A stretch of DNA of 64,000 bases from JADFRG01 sp048054495 (GCA_048054495.1 JBGMQN010000069.1:62001-126000); one strand, 5' to 3'. Positions 43,279 through 53,549 are shown, counted from the stretch's first letter. A program made the numbers and translations. The notes: generated from the letters alone by a model not told the origin.

Positions 43279-44378
43279 TTAGAGTCCTTGTCGTCAACGC
43301 CGGCTCGTCGAGCCTCAAACTCCGCCTCCTCGGGCCGGAGGACGAATTGTTGGCCGACCGAAAAATCGACCAATGGAAAGAAGGCGACGCAGGATCCGTC
43401 GCCGAGCTTCTCAAGGGCTTGGACGGTGTCGATGCCGTCGGGCACCGAATTGTTCATGGCGGTGCGTCCTTTCGAGACGCGATCCGCATCGACGACCAGG
43501 TCCTCGATCAGATCGCCGAGCTCACTCCGCTAGCGCCGCTCCACCAACCCCGGGCTCTGGCCGGAATCAAGGCTGTGCGGGCCGTCCTGCCGGACATACC
43601 ATCAATCGCCTGCTTCGACACCGCCTTCCATGCCCAGATGCCCGCCCGGTCGGCCGAATATGCCCTTCCTGAGGACTGGCGTAAGCGGTGGAAGCTGCGC
43701 CGCTATGGATTCCACGGTCTCTCCCATGCCCATGCGGCCCGGCGCGCAACCTCCATGCTGGCCCGCCCTGAAGCAAGATTGCGGATCGTGACCTGCCACC
43801 TCGGAGCCGGCGCATCACTCGCCGCGGTAGAGAACGGACACTCCATCGACACCACTATGGGTTTCACGCCGCTGGAAGGGCTGGTGATGGCCACTCGCTC
43901 GGGAACCGTCGATCCCGGGCTCGTGCTCTGGCTCATCACAGAAGCCAACCTCGACCCGCATGAGGTCCGACGCGGGCTCGAAGAACGCTCCGGTCTAGTC
44001 GGCCTCGCAGGTGGCTCGGGGGACATGCGGGAGGTGCTCGCCGCCCGGGAGCAAGGAGATGCGCTGGCCATCTTCGCCTTCGATACCTACATCCACCGCC
44101 TCGTGCGAGAGATTGGCGCCATGTCGGCGATCCTCAATGGTCTCGACGTGCTGGTCTTCACCGGTGGCGTAGGAGAGCACGCGTCTCCAGTACGGGCCGA
44201 GGCCGCCGGCCGGCTGACCCACCTGGGTGTGGCCATCGACGAACAACGGAACGCGAGCGCTTCGACCGACACTGACATCAGCGCCGATCATGCCGCCGTA
44301 TCGACGCTTGTCATCGAGTCCCGCGAAGACCTCGAGATCGCGAGCCAGACGCGCCGAGTTCTCTCCACCACGGTGTAG
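43278..44378 (+). CDS. ackA: acetate kinase, apparent ATT start overlapping the xfp stop
   Basis: A 366-residue acetate kinase that makes ATP and acetate from acetyl phosphate. The conserved N-terminus (IRVLVVNAGSSSLKLRLLG) begins right at the xfp stop: TAATT shares its second A with an ATT codon at 43278. No ATG, GTG or TTG lies between there and the conserved region, and a TTG at 43347 would cut off the phosphate-binding motif. Other motifs: 'GHRIVHGG', 'FDTAFHAQMP', 'YGFHGLSHAH', 'HLGAGASLAAV', 'DTTMGFTPLEGLVMATRSG' and 'FTGGVGEH'. It is shorter than the usual 400 residues, as in some actinobacterial forms. Translation is probably coupled to xfp. Confidence 0.88.
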   Translation: MRVLVVNAGSSSLKLRLLGPEDELLADRKIDQWKEGDAGSVAELLKGLDGVDAVGHRIVHGGASFRDAIRIDDQVLDQIAELTPLAPLHQPRALAGIKAVRAVLPDIPSIACFDTAFHAQMPARSAEYALPEDWRKRWKLRRYGFHGLSHAHAARRATSMLARPEARLRIVTCHLGAGASLAAVENGHSIDTTMGFTPLEGLVMATRSGTVDPGLVLWLITEANLDPHEVRRGLEERSGLVGLAGGSGDMREVLAAREQGDALAIFAFDTYIHRLVREIGAMSAILNGLDVLVFTGGVGEHASPVRAEAAGRLTHLGVAIDEQRNASASTDTDISADHAAVSTLVIESREDLEIASQTRRVLSTTV

Positions 44379-44877
44379 AGTGCGGTAAGAGTTAACACGT
44401 AAATTCTCTAGCCAACGGAAAAGAAAAGAGACACATATAGCCAAGCCAGCCCATGCCGTTTTTTCGCATCGGGGCCAAATGGACAATACTATGGCGGCCA
44501 GTGCCTATCCAATTAGCCAAGCGAACTGGGCCCGCGCGCTGTGCAATTGTAGGCAGGAAAGCTTTGCGGCCGCAGGCAAGCAGGCAGAACGCACTTTCTT
44601 CGCAGCACAAGCAGCCGCTAGATGTAAGCTGTTGTCCAACCTTTCTGCGTCAGCTGGGACCTTAACCTCTGGGCCTGCAGGTACCCTGGAGTGAACCCAC
44701 AGACTGCTGGCACGTGGAGACCCTTAACGCTGGCGGCCTCTTTTCTTGATTGGCTCCATTACAAGTGCTAGAATGACTTAGCCCGATCGGTGGTCGTTCG
44801 CAGGGCGGACCTGCGACGGCGTTGAGCATCCTCGCTCATCGATAAGTGCCGGCCGGTCCCAAGTACTTCTCAAACAG
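44379..44877 (+). promoter_or_regulatory. 499-nt intergenic region with a promoter and structured leader for the first Mo hydroxylase operon
   Basis: I see no gene in this stretch. TTGATT (44746-44751), 17 nt, TAGAAT (44769-44774) form a good promoter, giving a leader of about 95 nt. Within the leader TCGCAGG (44798-44804) pairs with CCTGCGA (44810-44816) around a 5-nt loop. No known riboswitch was recognised; a molybdenum-cofactor or purine sensor would be a natural thing to test. Confidence 0.5.
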
Positions 44878-45771
44878 ATGAGCCTTTGGCAGCAGTATCT
44901 GCGACCGCAGAGTCTGGCCGATGCATTGGACACATTGGCGGCGCTCAGTGATTCCGGCGAAGCCGTAGCGGTAGTTGCGGGCGGCACAGACATTCTGCTG
45001 GATTTGGATCAGGGCCGACACGCGGCGGTCGAGACTCTGGTCGACGTGACGGCCGTAGAGGAGATGCTGGAGATCCGGCAGGTGGACGAGACCATCCATA
45101 TCGGCGCGGCCGTTCCGCTGCGAGAGGTGATTGACGATGCACTGGTGCGTGCCAATGCGACCGCCCTTGTAGAGGCGTGCGAACTCATCGGAGGGCCGCA
45201 GGTGCGCAATGTCGCGACCTTGGGCGGCAACGTGGCGCACGCACTTCCAGCCGCCGATGGAACGATAGCGCTGCTCGCGCTGGGCGCAGAGGCGCAGGTC
45301 GCCTCCGCGCAAGGTGCGACCTGGGTCCCAATGGAGGAGCTGTTTGTCTCTCCCGGTGAGCCCAACTTCGATCGCGCTCACGAGCTGGTAGTGAGATTTC
45401 GTTTTCCCGCGTTGCGCGAGGGTGAGGCCTCCGCGTTTCGCCGTGTCATGCGCCCGCAGGGGGTGGCCATCGCGATCCTGAATATGGCCGTTCGACTGTA
45501 TCTAGACGAGGGCGGGATCATCCAGGAAGCTCGCCTGGCAATCGGGCCGGCCGGACCGCGACCGCTGCGTGCTCGGGCGGCGGAGCAGGCCATCGAAGGG
45601 AACATGCTCGATGAGGCTGCTTTCTCGGCCGCGCTGAACGCACTCAGCGGAGAAGTGAGCCTGCGAACCAGCCCGCACCGTGCCACTGCAGAATACCGGA
45701 GCCACCTGCTTGCAAGCCTGCTGCGGCAGACTCTGGAGGCGGCTTTGTCTCGCGTGGAGCACGCAGTATGA
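44878..45771 (+). CDS. molybdenum hydroxylase FAD-binding subunit (system 1)
   Basis: A 297-residue flavoprotein of the CoxM/XdhB type. FAD motifs: 'VVAGGTDILLDLDQG' near residue 34 and 'GGPQVRNVATLGGNVAHALPAADG' in pattern near 105, followed by the CO_deh_flav_C domain (about 185-290). It carries electrons from the iron-sulfur centres to an acceptor, normally NAD+. It overlaps the next gene by 4 nt (ATGA). E. coli YgfM, the partner of XdhD and SsnA, is a similar small FAD protein, and an SsnA gene follows 3 kb on. The ATG is preceded by no strong ribosome binding site. Confidence 0.88.
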   Translation: MSLWQQYLRPQSLADALDTLAALSDSGEAVAVVAGGTDILLDLDQGRHAAVETLVDVTAVEEMLEIRQVDETIHIGAAVPLREVIDDALVRANATALVEACELIGGPQVRNVATLGGNVAHALPAADGTIALLALGAEAQVASAQGATWVPMEELFVSPGEPNFDRAHELVVRFRFPALREGEASAFRRVMRPQGVAIAILNMAVRLYLDEGGIIQEARLAIGPAGPRPLRARAAEQAIEGNMLDEAAFSAALNALSGEVSLRTSPHRATAEYRSHLLASLLRQTLEAALSRVEHAV

Positions 45772-48572
45772 GCGATCGTAGCCCCGACCCTGAGCCTCAG
45801 ATGATGGATTTCGAGGTCAATGGCGAGCTGAGGCGCGTGCGTGCCGGGCCAGGGGAAATGCTTTCCGATGTGCTGCGCTACCAGCTCGAGCTCACGGGCA
45901 CCAAGATAGGTTGTGGAGAGGCCGAATGCGGCACCTGCACTGTATTGGTCGATGGCCATCCGGTGCTGTCGTGTGTCTACCCCGCCATGAAAGCCGCCGG
46001 TCGGTCGGTCCGAACCATCGAGGGATTGGCCAAGAACGGCCACCTCCATCCACTGCAAGAAGCGTTTGTGAAGTACGGCGCCGTGCAGTGTGGCTTCTGC
46101 ATCCCGGGCCAGATAATGACCGCCGCGGCACTTCTGGAAACTATTCCCGATCCGTCGGAGGCCGAGATCCGCAAGGCGCTCAAGGACACTCTCTGTCGCT
46201 GCGCCGGCTATCCCACCATCATTCGGTCCATTCGGGCCGCCGCGCTCAGCGTGCGAACGGGCGAAGCCATTGCTGAGCCGGATTTGCCAACTGCAGGCGA
46301 TACGCGTGTCGTGGGGCAGCTCGTTGCACGGCCGGATGCGGTGGAGAAGGTCGACGGAAGTGCTAAGTTCGCCGACGACTATTCCTTTCCCGGAATGCTC
46401 TTTGGGGCCACCCTCAGAGCCGGAAGACCCCATGCGGTGCTGCGTAGACTCGACATAAGTGCCGCCAGCGAGGCGGAGGGGGTAGTGGCTGTCCTGACTG
46501 CAGAGGACATCGAGGGCGAGATCCATCATGGGCTGGTCGTGAAGGATTGGCCGGCGCTGGTGGGCGTGGATGAGAAGGTTCGCTATGTCGGCGATGCGAT
46601 CGCATTGGTTGCGGCCGACACGCTTGAGGCGGCTCAGCTTGCGCTGGATCTCATCGAAGCCGATTACGAGGAACTGCCTGTGGTTTCGGATCCCGTGCAG
46701 GCCCGTTCGGCGGATGCGCCGGAAGTACATGAAAGCGGCAACCTGCTCAAGCACATCAAGGTCCGGAAAGGCGATCTCAAGGCGGGCTTCGAAGAGGCTG
46801 ACATCATCATAGAAGACACCTACCACACAGCCATCACAGAGCACGCCTTCCTCGAACCTGAATGTGCCATTGCGCGACTTACGGATGAGGGACGCCTCGA
46901 GGTCTATGTCGGTTCCCAGATCCCGTATGCCGACCGCAGTCAGATCGCGCGCTGTCTGGGTATGGCCGATAATGAAGTTAGAGTTATCGGCACGCTCATT
47001 GGAGGCGGCTTTGGCGGCAAAGAAGACATCGCGGGCCAGATCCACGCCGCGATGCTCGCCAAGGCCACCGGGCGACCCGTCAAAATCCTCTACGACCGGC
47101 ACGAAAGTCTGCTGGTCCATCCGAAGCGCCACGCCACTCAAATTCGTGTGAAGCTGGGTGCGAAGGCAGATGGGACGCTCGTGGCCGCGGAGACCGAGCT
47201 CTATGGCGACACCGGCGCTTACGCCTCGCTCGGCGAAAAGGTCATGACGCGTGCCACCACTCACTCCGCCGGACCGTACGTCGTCCCGCATGTCAAAGCC
47301 GACTGCTACGCGATGTACACCAACAACCCACCCGCGGGAGCGTTCCGGGGGTTCGGAGTGACACAATCTGCGTTCGCGATCGAGTCCATCATGGATGATC
47401 TGGCGAGACAGCTGGGTATGGACCCGATCGAACTGCGATTGAAAAACGCGCTGGAAGTTGGAACATTGACCAACACCGGGCAGGAGCTGCGGGAGAGCGT
47501 CGGACTGGTCGAGTGCATCGAGCGGGTGTCGGCCAGGATGCACGAGTTCTCAACAGAACCCTTCGTCTCTAAGACGCCCGAAGGTCAGCCCGGCATACGT
47601 CGCGCTTGGGGCCTGGCTGCCGCCTACAAGAACACCGGCCTGGGGGGTGGAGCTCCAGACAAAGCCTCCGCCGAAGTTGAAATCTATGAGGATGGCACGG
47701 CAGAGGTCAGGACCTCTTCGGCTGAGATTGGACAAGGGCTGGTGGCGGTGCTGCAGATGATCGCAGCGGAGGAGCTCACGCTTCCGCCTGACCGCGTGCG
47801 GGTGCTGCTGTCGGACACCGATCTCACGCCAGACGGCGGACCGACTACCGCCTCGCGCCAGACCTACGTGACCGGAAATGCAGTTCGCTACGCCACCGAT
47901 GTCGTCAAACAGGCCATGGCCTCGACCCTGGCGGAGCACTTTGATGTCCCTCCGGCGCAAATCAAATTCCACGAAGGTTTGGCACAAGTTAACGGACGCC
48001 AGGTTGAGCTCGGCGATGCCGTAGGAATCATGAAGGAAGAAGGCCGTCAAGCTCGAGCGACCTACGAATATTGGGCACCTACCACGCAGGCGCTGGGTAC
48101 TGGCGGAGACATGCACTTTGTCTTTTCGTTTGCCGCTCAAGCGGCGGAGGTTGAAGTGAATCTGGACACCGGTGAGGTGCACGTATTACGCGTGATCGCA
48201 GCCAACGACGTAGGCAAGGTGATCAATCCGCTTGGACTCCTGGGTCAGGTCGAAGGCGGCGTGATGATGGGATTAGGCAATGCCATCACCGAGCATTTCA
48301 TTGTGGAGCAGGGAAGAGTGATCACCGATCGATTGGCACGATATCGTATGCCGGGGATCCTGCATACGCCCGAGATCGTCTCCATCCCGGTCGAGCACCC
48401 GGCGGCCGACGGGCCGTACGGAGCGAAGGGGGTGGGCGAGATTACGAGCATACCCACAACGCCGGCGATCACCAACGCCATCTACCACGCATGCGGCGTG
48501 CGGATCAAACACCTGCCTGTCGATCAAGACTGGCTCGCGCTTGAACTGGCCGGGCTAAACGGCGGAAGTTAA
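45768..48572 (+). CDS. molybdenum hydroxylase, fused [2Fe-2S]-Mo subunit (system 1)
   Basis: A 934-residue XdhD-like protein. N-terminal [2Fe-2S] ferredoxin domain (Cys49, 54, 57 and 69), a second [2Fe-2S] domain ('GAVQCGFCIPGQ', 'TLCRCAGY'), then the molybdopterin part from about residue 185 with 'GGGFGGKED', 'GAFRGFGVTQ' and, near the C-terminus, the catalytic Glu in 'GAKGVGE'. It should hydroxylate an N-heterocycle such as a purine. The fusion order [2Fe-2S]-Mo with a separate FAD subunit matches XdhD of the selenium-dependent hydroxylase locus. Selenium cannot be shown from sequence. The substrate is inferred from the adenine deaminases and SsnA. Confidence 0.9.
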   Translation: MSDRSPDPEPQMMDFEVNGELRRVRAGPGEMLSDVLRYQLELTGTKIGCGEAECGTCTVLVDGHPVLSCVYPAMKAAGRSVRTIEGLAKNGHLHPLQEAFVKYGAVQCGFCIPGQIMTAAALLETIPDPSEAEIRKALKDTLCRCAGYPTIIRSIRAAALSVRTGEAIAEPDLPTAGDTRVVGQLVARPDAVEKVDGSAKFADDYSFPGMLFGATLRAGRPHAVLRRLDISAASEAEGVVAVLTAEDIEGEIHHGLVVKDWPALVGVDEKVRYVGDAIALVAADTLEAAQLALDLIEADYEELPVVSDPVQARSADAPEVHESGNLLKHIKVRKGDLKAGFEEADIIIEDTYHTAITEHAFLEPECAIARLTDEGRLEVYVGSQIPYADRSQIARCLGMADNEVRVIGTLIGGGFGGKEDIAGQIHAAMLAKATGRPVKILYDRHESLLVHPKRHATQIRVKLGAKADGTLVAAETELYGDTGAYASLGEKVMTRATTHSAGPYVVPHVKADCYAMYTNNPPAGAFRGFGVTQSAFAIESIMDDLARQLGMDPIELRLKNALEVGTLTNTGQELRESVGLVECIERVSARMHEFSTEPFVSKTPEGQPGIRRAWGLAAAYKNTGLGGGAPDKASAEVEIYEDGTAEVRTSSAEIGQGLVAVLQMIAAEELTLPPDRVRVLLSDTDLTPDGGPTTASRQTYVTGNAVRYATDVVKQAMASTLAEHFDVPPAQIKFHEGLAQVNGRQVELGDAVGIMKEEGRQARATYEYWAPTTQALGTGGDMHFVFSFAAQAAEVEVNLDTGEVHVLRVIAANDVGKVINPLGLLGQVEGGVMMGLGNAITEHFIVEQGRVITDRLARYRMPGILHTPEIVSIPVEHPAADGPYGAKGVGEITSIPTTPAITNAIYHACGVRIKHLPVDQDWLALELAGLNGGS

Positions 48573-48722
48573 CATAACTGCACATGAGCCAGATAAAGAC
48601 TGGTGGACGCAGATAAGCAATCAGCCTGGACTGGCTCGGGCTCAACCTGGCCAGAGCAAGGTCGGAGTATAAACAAGTGAATACAATAGGATAAAGATCG
48701 ATAGCCGGAGAGAACTTCTGAA

Positions 48723-50084
48723 ATGCTGATCCAGAACGCCAAGGTCATCACCTGGGGTGAACCCAACCAAATCCTCGAAGATTATGGCTTGTATATCGAG
48801 GGCGGTTTGATCCGTGAACTGGGCCCGACCCAGGAACTCGCCGCCAAGCATGCGGACGAGGAGAGCCTGGATGCCGCAGGCCAATATGTCATGCCGGGCA
48901 ATATCTGTGCCCACACGCATTTCTACGGTGCATTCGCGCGCGGTATGGCGATTCCGGGGCGGGCACCGAAGGATTTCCCTGAGATCCTCGAAAGGCTCTG
49001 GTGGCCGCTGGACAAGGCCCTGACGGATGAGGATGTTCGCTATTCGGCGCTGGTATCAATGGTGGATGCCATCAAGCACGGCACGACCATGCTCATCGAC
49101 CATCACGCCTCTCCGAATGCCATCGATGGCTCGCTGGACACCATCGGCGACGCCGTGGAGCAGGCAGGATTGCGAGCCGTGCTCTGCTATGAAGTCACCG
49201 ATCGGGATGGGGAGCAAAAGGCTCAGGCCGGGATCGCAGAAAACGTGCGCTTCATACGGCGCTGTGATGCGGAGCGGCCTGCCGATGGCAGGCTGGCGGC
49301 GAGCTTTGGACTGCATGCAAGCCTGACGCTATCGGACGAGACGCTGGACGCCTGTGCCGAGCGCGCACCGGCGGGGACCGGCTTCCACATCCACGTGGCA
49401 GAGCATGAGGCGGATGAATATGACAGCCAGAACAAGAGCGAGATGCGCGTGGTCGACCGCCTGGCAAAGCATGGTATCCTGAGCGAAAGCACGATCGTAG
49501 CCCATGCTGTGCACGTAGATACGCGTGAGATTGAAATACTCGCGGACAGCGGTAGCTGGGTGAGCCATCAGCCGCGATCGAACATGAATAACGCCGTCGG
49601 AGTAGCGGAGGTGGAATCGATGATGCGCGCCGGCGTCAATGTTTGCCTGGGCAACGATGGCTTTTCGAATGCCATGTGGGAAGAGTGGAAGACCGCTTAT
49701 CTTGTGCACAAGGTGTGGCGGCGAGACCCACGGCGCATGGGCGGTGGGGACATCATCCAAATGGCCGTGCGCAACAATTCTGCTCTAGCAAGAAAATTCT
49801 TTCTAAGCGCGCCGGTCGGAGTGATCGAGCCCGGTGCGCATGCCGATCTGATCTTTGTCGATTACCATCCCACAACGCCCCTGTCCGCTGATAATCTCCC
49901 CTGGCACATCCTGTTCGGCTTTCACGAATCCATGGTCACCACGACCCTCGTGGCCGGCAATGTGCTGATGCGGGATCGGGAGCTTCTCACTCTGGACGAG
50001 GCGGAGATCACCGCCCACTCTCGGGCACTGGCGCTGGCCGTGTGGGATCGGTATCAGGGCAACGTACCCATGGAGCATCTATGA
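48723..50084 (+). CDS. ssnA: SsnA-like aminohydrolase
   Basis: A 453-residue amidohydrolase matching E. coli SsnA across its length: 'VMPGNICAHTHFYGAFARGM', 'LWWPLDKAL', 'GTTMLIDHHASPNAIDGSLDT' in pattern, 'TDRDG', 'FHIHVAEHEADEYDS', 'RSNMNNAVG', 'NDGFSNAMWEEWK'. The metal site uses H-T-H near residue 65 and later His and Asp residues. SsnA is encoded in purine/urate clusters next to the Mo hydroxylase in E. coli and gut anaerobes and is needed there for purine breakdown; its reaction is not firmly known. The gene overlaps the F420 reductase gene by 4 nt. Confidence 0.9.
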   Translation: MLIQNAKVITWGEPNQILEDYGLYIEGGLIRELGPTQELAAKHADEESLDAAGQYVMPGNICAHTHFYGAFARGMAIPGRAPKDFPEILERLWWPLDKALTDEDVRYSALVSMVDAIKHGTTMLIDHHASPNAIDGSLDTIGDAVEQAGLRAVLCYEVTDRDGEQKAQAGIAENVRFIRRCDAERPADGRLAASFGLHASLTLSDETLDACAERAPAGTGFHIHVAEHEADEYDSQNKSEMRVVDRLAKHGILSESTIVAHAVHVDTREIEILADSGSWVSHQPRSNMNNAVGVAEVESMMRAGVNVCLGNDGFSNAMWEEWKTAYLVHKVWRRDPRRMGGGDIIQMAVRNNSALARKFFLSAPVGVIEPGAHADLIFVDYHPTTPLSADNLPWHILFGFHESMVTTTLVAGNVLMRDRELLTLDEAEITAHSRALALAVWDRYQGNVPMEHL

Positions 50085-50755
50085 CCGATCGATTGATCCT
50101 GACCCTGGCAATACTTGGCGGAACCGGCAACGAGGGCACCGGACTGGCCTACCGCTGGGCCAGGGCCGGCTACCACGTGATCATCGGATCTCGCTCAAGC
50201 AAAAAGGCGAAACGCGTCGCAAAAGAGTTGAATGCGCGTCTGGAACGGGATTTTGTGGAAGGCATGCGAAATGCCGATGCGGCCAGGGCATGCGATATCG
50301 CGGTCCTGACCGTCCCGTATCCCGCTCAACGCGACACGTTGGAAGCGCTGAAGGATGAGCTTTCGGGCAAGCTCTTGGTAGATGTAACTGTGCCGCTGGA
50401 TGAGGACGAAGCGACGCTGGTGAAGATGCCGCCCGCTGGCAGTGCGGCGCAGGAAGCGCAAGAAATCCTTGGCGATGAGGTGTCGGTCACCGCTGCATTT
50501 CACGTCATTTCTCATACCCATCTTCGTCAAGATGGCCCGATCGCCAGCGATGTGCTGATCTGTGGGGATAGCGAGGCGGCGAAAGAGCAGACGATGCAGC
50601 TGGTTGCGGCGGCCGGGCTGGCCGGCTGGGACGCAGGGGGTCTGCAAAATGCGGTTGTGGCGGAAGGCCTGGTGCCCGTGCTAATCGGCATCAACAAGCG
50701 CTACAAGATCAAATCCGCCGGCATCCGTATTACCGGAGAGCAGGCGCCGACCTAG
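50081..50755 (+). CDS. npdG: F420:NADPH oxidoreductase
   Basis: A 224-residue NADPH-dependent F420 reductase. The N-terminal Rossmann motif reads 'LAILGGTGNEGTGLAYRWARAG' in pattern, followed by 'IIGSRSSKKA', which holds the NADP phosphate. 'TAAFHVISHTHL' and 'LVPVLIGINKRYKIKSAGIRI' are typical C-terminal features. It moves hydride between NADPH and cofactor F420. The ATG at 50081 overlaps the ssnA stop (ATGA), so the reductase is translationally coupled to a purine gene, an unusual joint. Confidence 0.9.
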   Translation: MTDRLILTLAILGGTGNEGTGLAYRWARAGYHVIIGSRSSKKAKRVAKELNARLERDFVEGMRNADAARACDIAVLTVPYPAQRDTLEALKDELSGKLLVDVTVPLDEDEATLVKMPPAGSAAQEAQEILGDEVSVTAAFHVISHTHLRQDGPIASDVLICGDSEAAKEQTMQLVAAAGLAGWDAGGLQNAVVAEGLVPVLIGINKRYKIKSAGIRITGEQAPT

Positions 50756-50766
50756 CCACGCTTACA

Positions 50767-51519
50767 ATGCAGATGACCTTAACTGCCCTGCCGGGGATCC
50801 CGTTGATCCGACCTGGGGATGACCTGGCAGGGTTGATTCTCGCCAGCGCCGAAGAGAGCGGAATCGAGCTAGAGACGGGCGATGTGCTGGCCGTGGCACA
50901 GAAGGTCGTATCGAAGGCTGAAAACAGGCTGGTGGATCTGGGCCAGATCCAGCCTTCGAAACCAGCCTTGAAGCTCGCTGAAGAGGCGCGAAAGGATCCC
51001 CGATTGGTTGAGGTGATCCTATCTGAATCCAGGGAAGTGCTTCGCGTACGCCCCGGCCTGGTCATTGTCGAGCACCGCCTGGGATTCGTGTGTGCGAACG
51101 CCGGCGTGGATCACTCGAACGTGGAAGGCCATCAGACCGTGCTGCTGCTGCCGGAGAATCCCGAGCGATCCGCAAGTGAGATCCGGGAGTCTCTCGAGCG
51201 CGCGACTGGCGCATCGCTAGGAGTCCTGATCATCGATTCGCACGGACGCGCCTGGCGCATGGGAACGGAGGGAGTCGCCATTGGTGTCAGCGGATTTCCG
51301 GCCTTGTTGGACCTAAGGGGTACGCCAGACCTGTTCGGTCGTACGCTCAAGGTCACACAAGTAGGTCTGGCGGACGAGATGGCGGCGGCGGCCTCGCTCG
51401 TGATGGGGCAGGGCGATGAAGAGCGGCCGGTGGTTCACGTGCGTGGATTTCCTTATCCACTCCGAGAAGGATCCGTCCAGGAGATCTTGAGGCCTAAGGA
51501 ATTTGACCTCTTTCGATAG
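50767..51519 (+). CDS. cofE: coenzyme F420-0:L-glutamate ligase CofE
   Basis: A 250-residue CofE. It adds glutamates to F420-0 with GTP. Motifs: 'GIPLIRPGDDLAGLI', 'DVLAVAQKVVSKAENRLVDL', 'LVIVEHRLGFVCANAGVDHSN' in pattern, 'IDSHGRAWRMGTEGVAIG' and 'VTQVGLADEMAAAASLVMGQ'. In mycobacteria this domain is the N-terminal half of FbiB; here the FbiB-like nitroreductase half is a separate gene 460 nt further on. It starts 11 nt after the reductase gene, with no strong ribosome binding site. Confidence 0.93.
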   Translation: MQMTLTALPGIPLIRPGDDLAGLILASAEESGIELETGDVLAVAQKVVSKAENRLVDLGQIQPSKPALKLAEEARKDPRLVEVILSESREVLRVRPGLVIVEHRLGFVCANAGVDHSNVEGHQTVLLLPENPERSASEIRESLERATGASLGVLIIDSHGRAWRMGTEGVAIGVSGFPALLDLRGTPDLFGRTLKVTQVGLADEMAAAASLVMGQGDEERPVVHVRGFPYPLREGSVQEILRPKEFDLFR

Positions 51520-51587
51520 TGGCAAAGCCAACCCGCTCGCCGCACGGAACATCGCTCGCGGCCCTAATTCAGGACTAGGAGCACCCT

Positions 51588-51980
51588 ATGTTCCCTGAGA
51601 GTCACCTAGATCTGCTGTCAGATGAGAAACGGGCGGCGGCTTACCTGGCAACCCTGATGCCGGATGGGAGTCCGCAGGTCACGCCGGTCTGGTTCTCGTA
51701 TGAAAACAACCGGCTGAGGATCAACACTAACAGGGGCCGAGTGAAGGAAAAGAATTTATCGGCCCGGCCTCAAGTTGCCCTGGTGATACAGGATCCAAAC
51801 GACACCTACCGGTTTATTCAGATCCGCGGAGCAGCTGCCAAGCCGATCGAGGAAGGAGCGGTCGACCATATTGAACGCTTGTCGCAAAAATATCACGGCG
51901 TGCCGTTTCGACCGCTGCGTCCGGGCGAAGTGCGAGTGATTTTCGAGATCGAGCCGTCTTCGATAAGTACAAACGAATGA
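51588..51980 (+). CDS. PPOX-class (pyridoxamine-phosphate-oxidase-like) F420 or flavin enzyme
   Basis: A 130-residue split-barrel protein. 'LATLMPDGSPQVTPVWFSYENNRLRINTNRGR' in pattern and 'KEKNLSARPQVALVIQDPND' match PPOX-class proteins that bind FMN or F420. The F420 genes on both sides favour F420. The substrate is unknown. It overlaps the nitroreductase gene by 4 nt (ATGA). The start is preceded by AGGAGCACC. Confidence 0.86.
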   Translation: MFPESHLDLLSDEKRAAAYLATLMPDGSPQVTPVWFSYENNRLRINTNRGRVKEKNLSARPQVALVIQDPNDTYRFIQIRGAAAKPIEEGAVDHIERLSQKYHGVPFRPLRPGEVRVIFEIEPSSISTNE

Positions 51981-52591
51981 GTTCGGGTCCTGCGGAATTT
52001 GAAGCCCTGGCAAACAGTCGGAAGTCGGTCCGCGAATTCAGCGACGCTCCATTGGAGCTCGAGTTGGTGGATCGGCTGTTGTCCACCGCATGCCAGGCAC
52101 CCTCGGCGCACAATCGTCAGCCCTGGCGGTTTGCCGTGCTCTGGGAATTTGATGCTCGAGACAAACTGGCGCGCGCGATGGGGGAGAAGCTGCGCGCGGA
52201 CCGTCTGTCAGACGGCGAAGATCCGCATGAAATTAAGAAGGACATTGAGCGCTCGTGGAATCGGATCACCGGCGCGCCGGTGGCGATACTCGTATGCCTG
52301 ACCATGGAGGACATGGACAAGTATCCGGATCGGGAGCGCAGACGAGCCGAGTTTCGAATGGCCGTGCAAGGAATTGCCATGGCGGGCGAGAATCTACTGC
52401 TCGCGGCCCATGCACACGGGCTGGGAGCGTGCTGGATGTGTGCCCCGCTCTTCGCCCAGGAGGCTGTGATCGCAGCGCTGGACCTTCCGTCTTCCTGGGA
52501 ACCTCAAGGCCTGGTGCTCCTCGGCTGGCCGGCCGGCCCGGGGAGGGCGCAAGCGCGGAGGCCGCTGGAGGAAGTAGCGGTCTACCTGTGA
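51977..52591 (+). CDS. nitroreductase family protein, candidate dehydro-F420-0 reductase
   Basis: A 204-residue FMN-binding nitroreductase: 'RKSVREFSDAPLELELVDRLL' in pattern, 'CQAPSAHNRQPWRFAVL' and 'GLGACWMCAPLFAQEAV'. It resembles the C-terminal domain of mycobacterial FbiB, which reduces dehydro-F420-0 in bacteria that build F420 from phosphoenolpyruvate. Its place between cofE and cofD supports that role, which I infer. It could also be an unrelated flavin reductase. A longer alternative start is not supported, because the ATGA overlap at 51977 fits well. Confidence 0.84.
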   Translation: MSSGPAEFEALANSRKSVREFSDAPLELELVDRLLSTACQAPSAHNRQPWRFAVLWEFDARDKLARAMGEKLRADRLSDGEDPHEIKKDIERSWNRITGAPVAILVCLTMEDMDKYPDRERRRAEFRMAVQGIAMAGENLLLAAHAHGLGACWMCAPLFAQEAVIAALDLPSSWEPQGLVLLGWPAGPGRAQARRPLEEVAVYL

Positions 52592-52617
52592 GGGCCCATG
52601 ATTGAGGGGACACAATC

Positions 52618-53549
<932 letters not shown>

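Noticed and set aside
44453..44694. Two overlapping ORFs of about 70 residues in the gene-free stretch
   Set aside because: They are basic, low-complexity products in competing frames without ribosome binding sites.
45378..47543. A 721-residue minus-strand ORF
   Set aside because: It is a GC-driven shadow of the Mo hydroxylase genes; the composition is His/Arg/Gln-rich with no recognisable motif.
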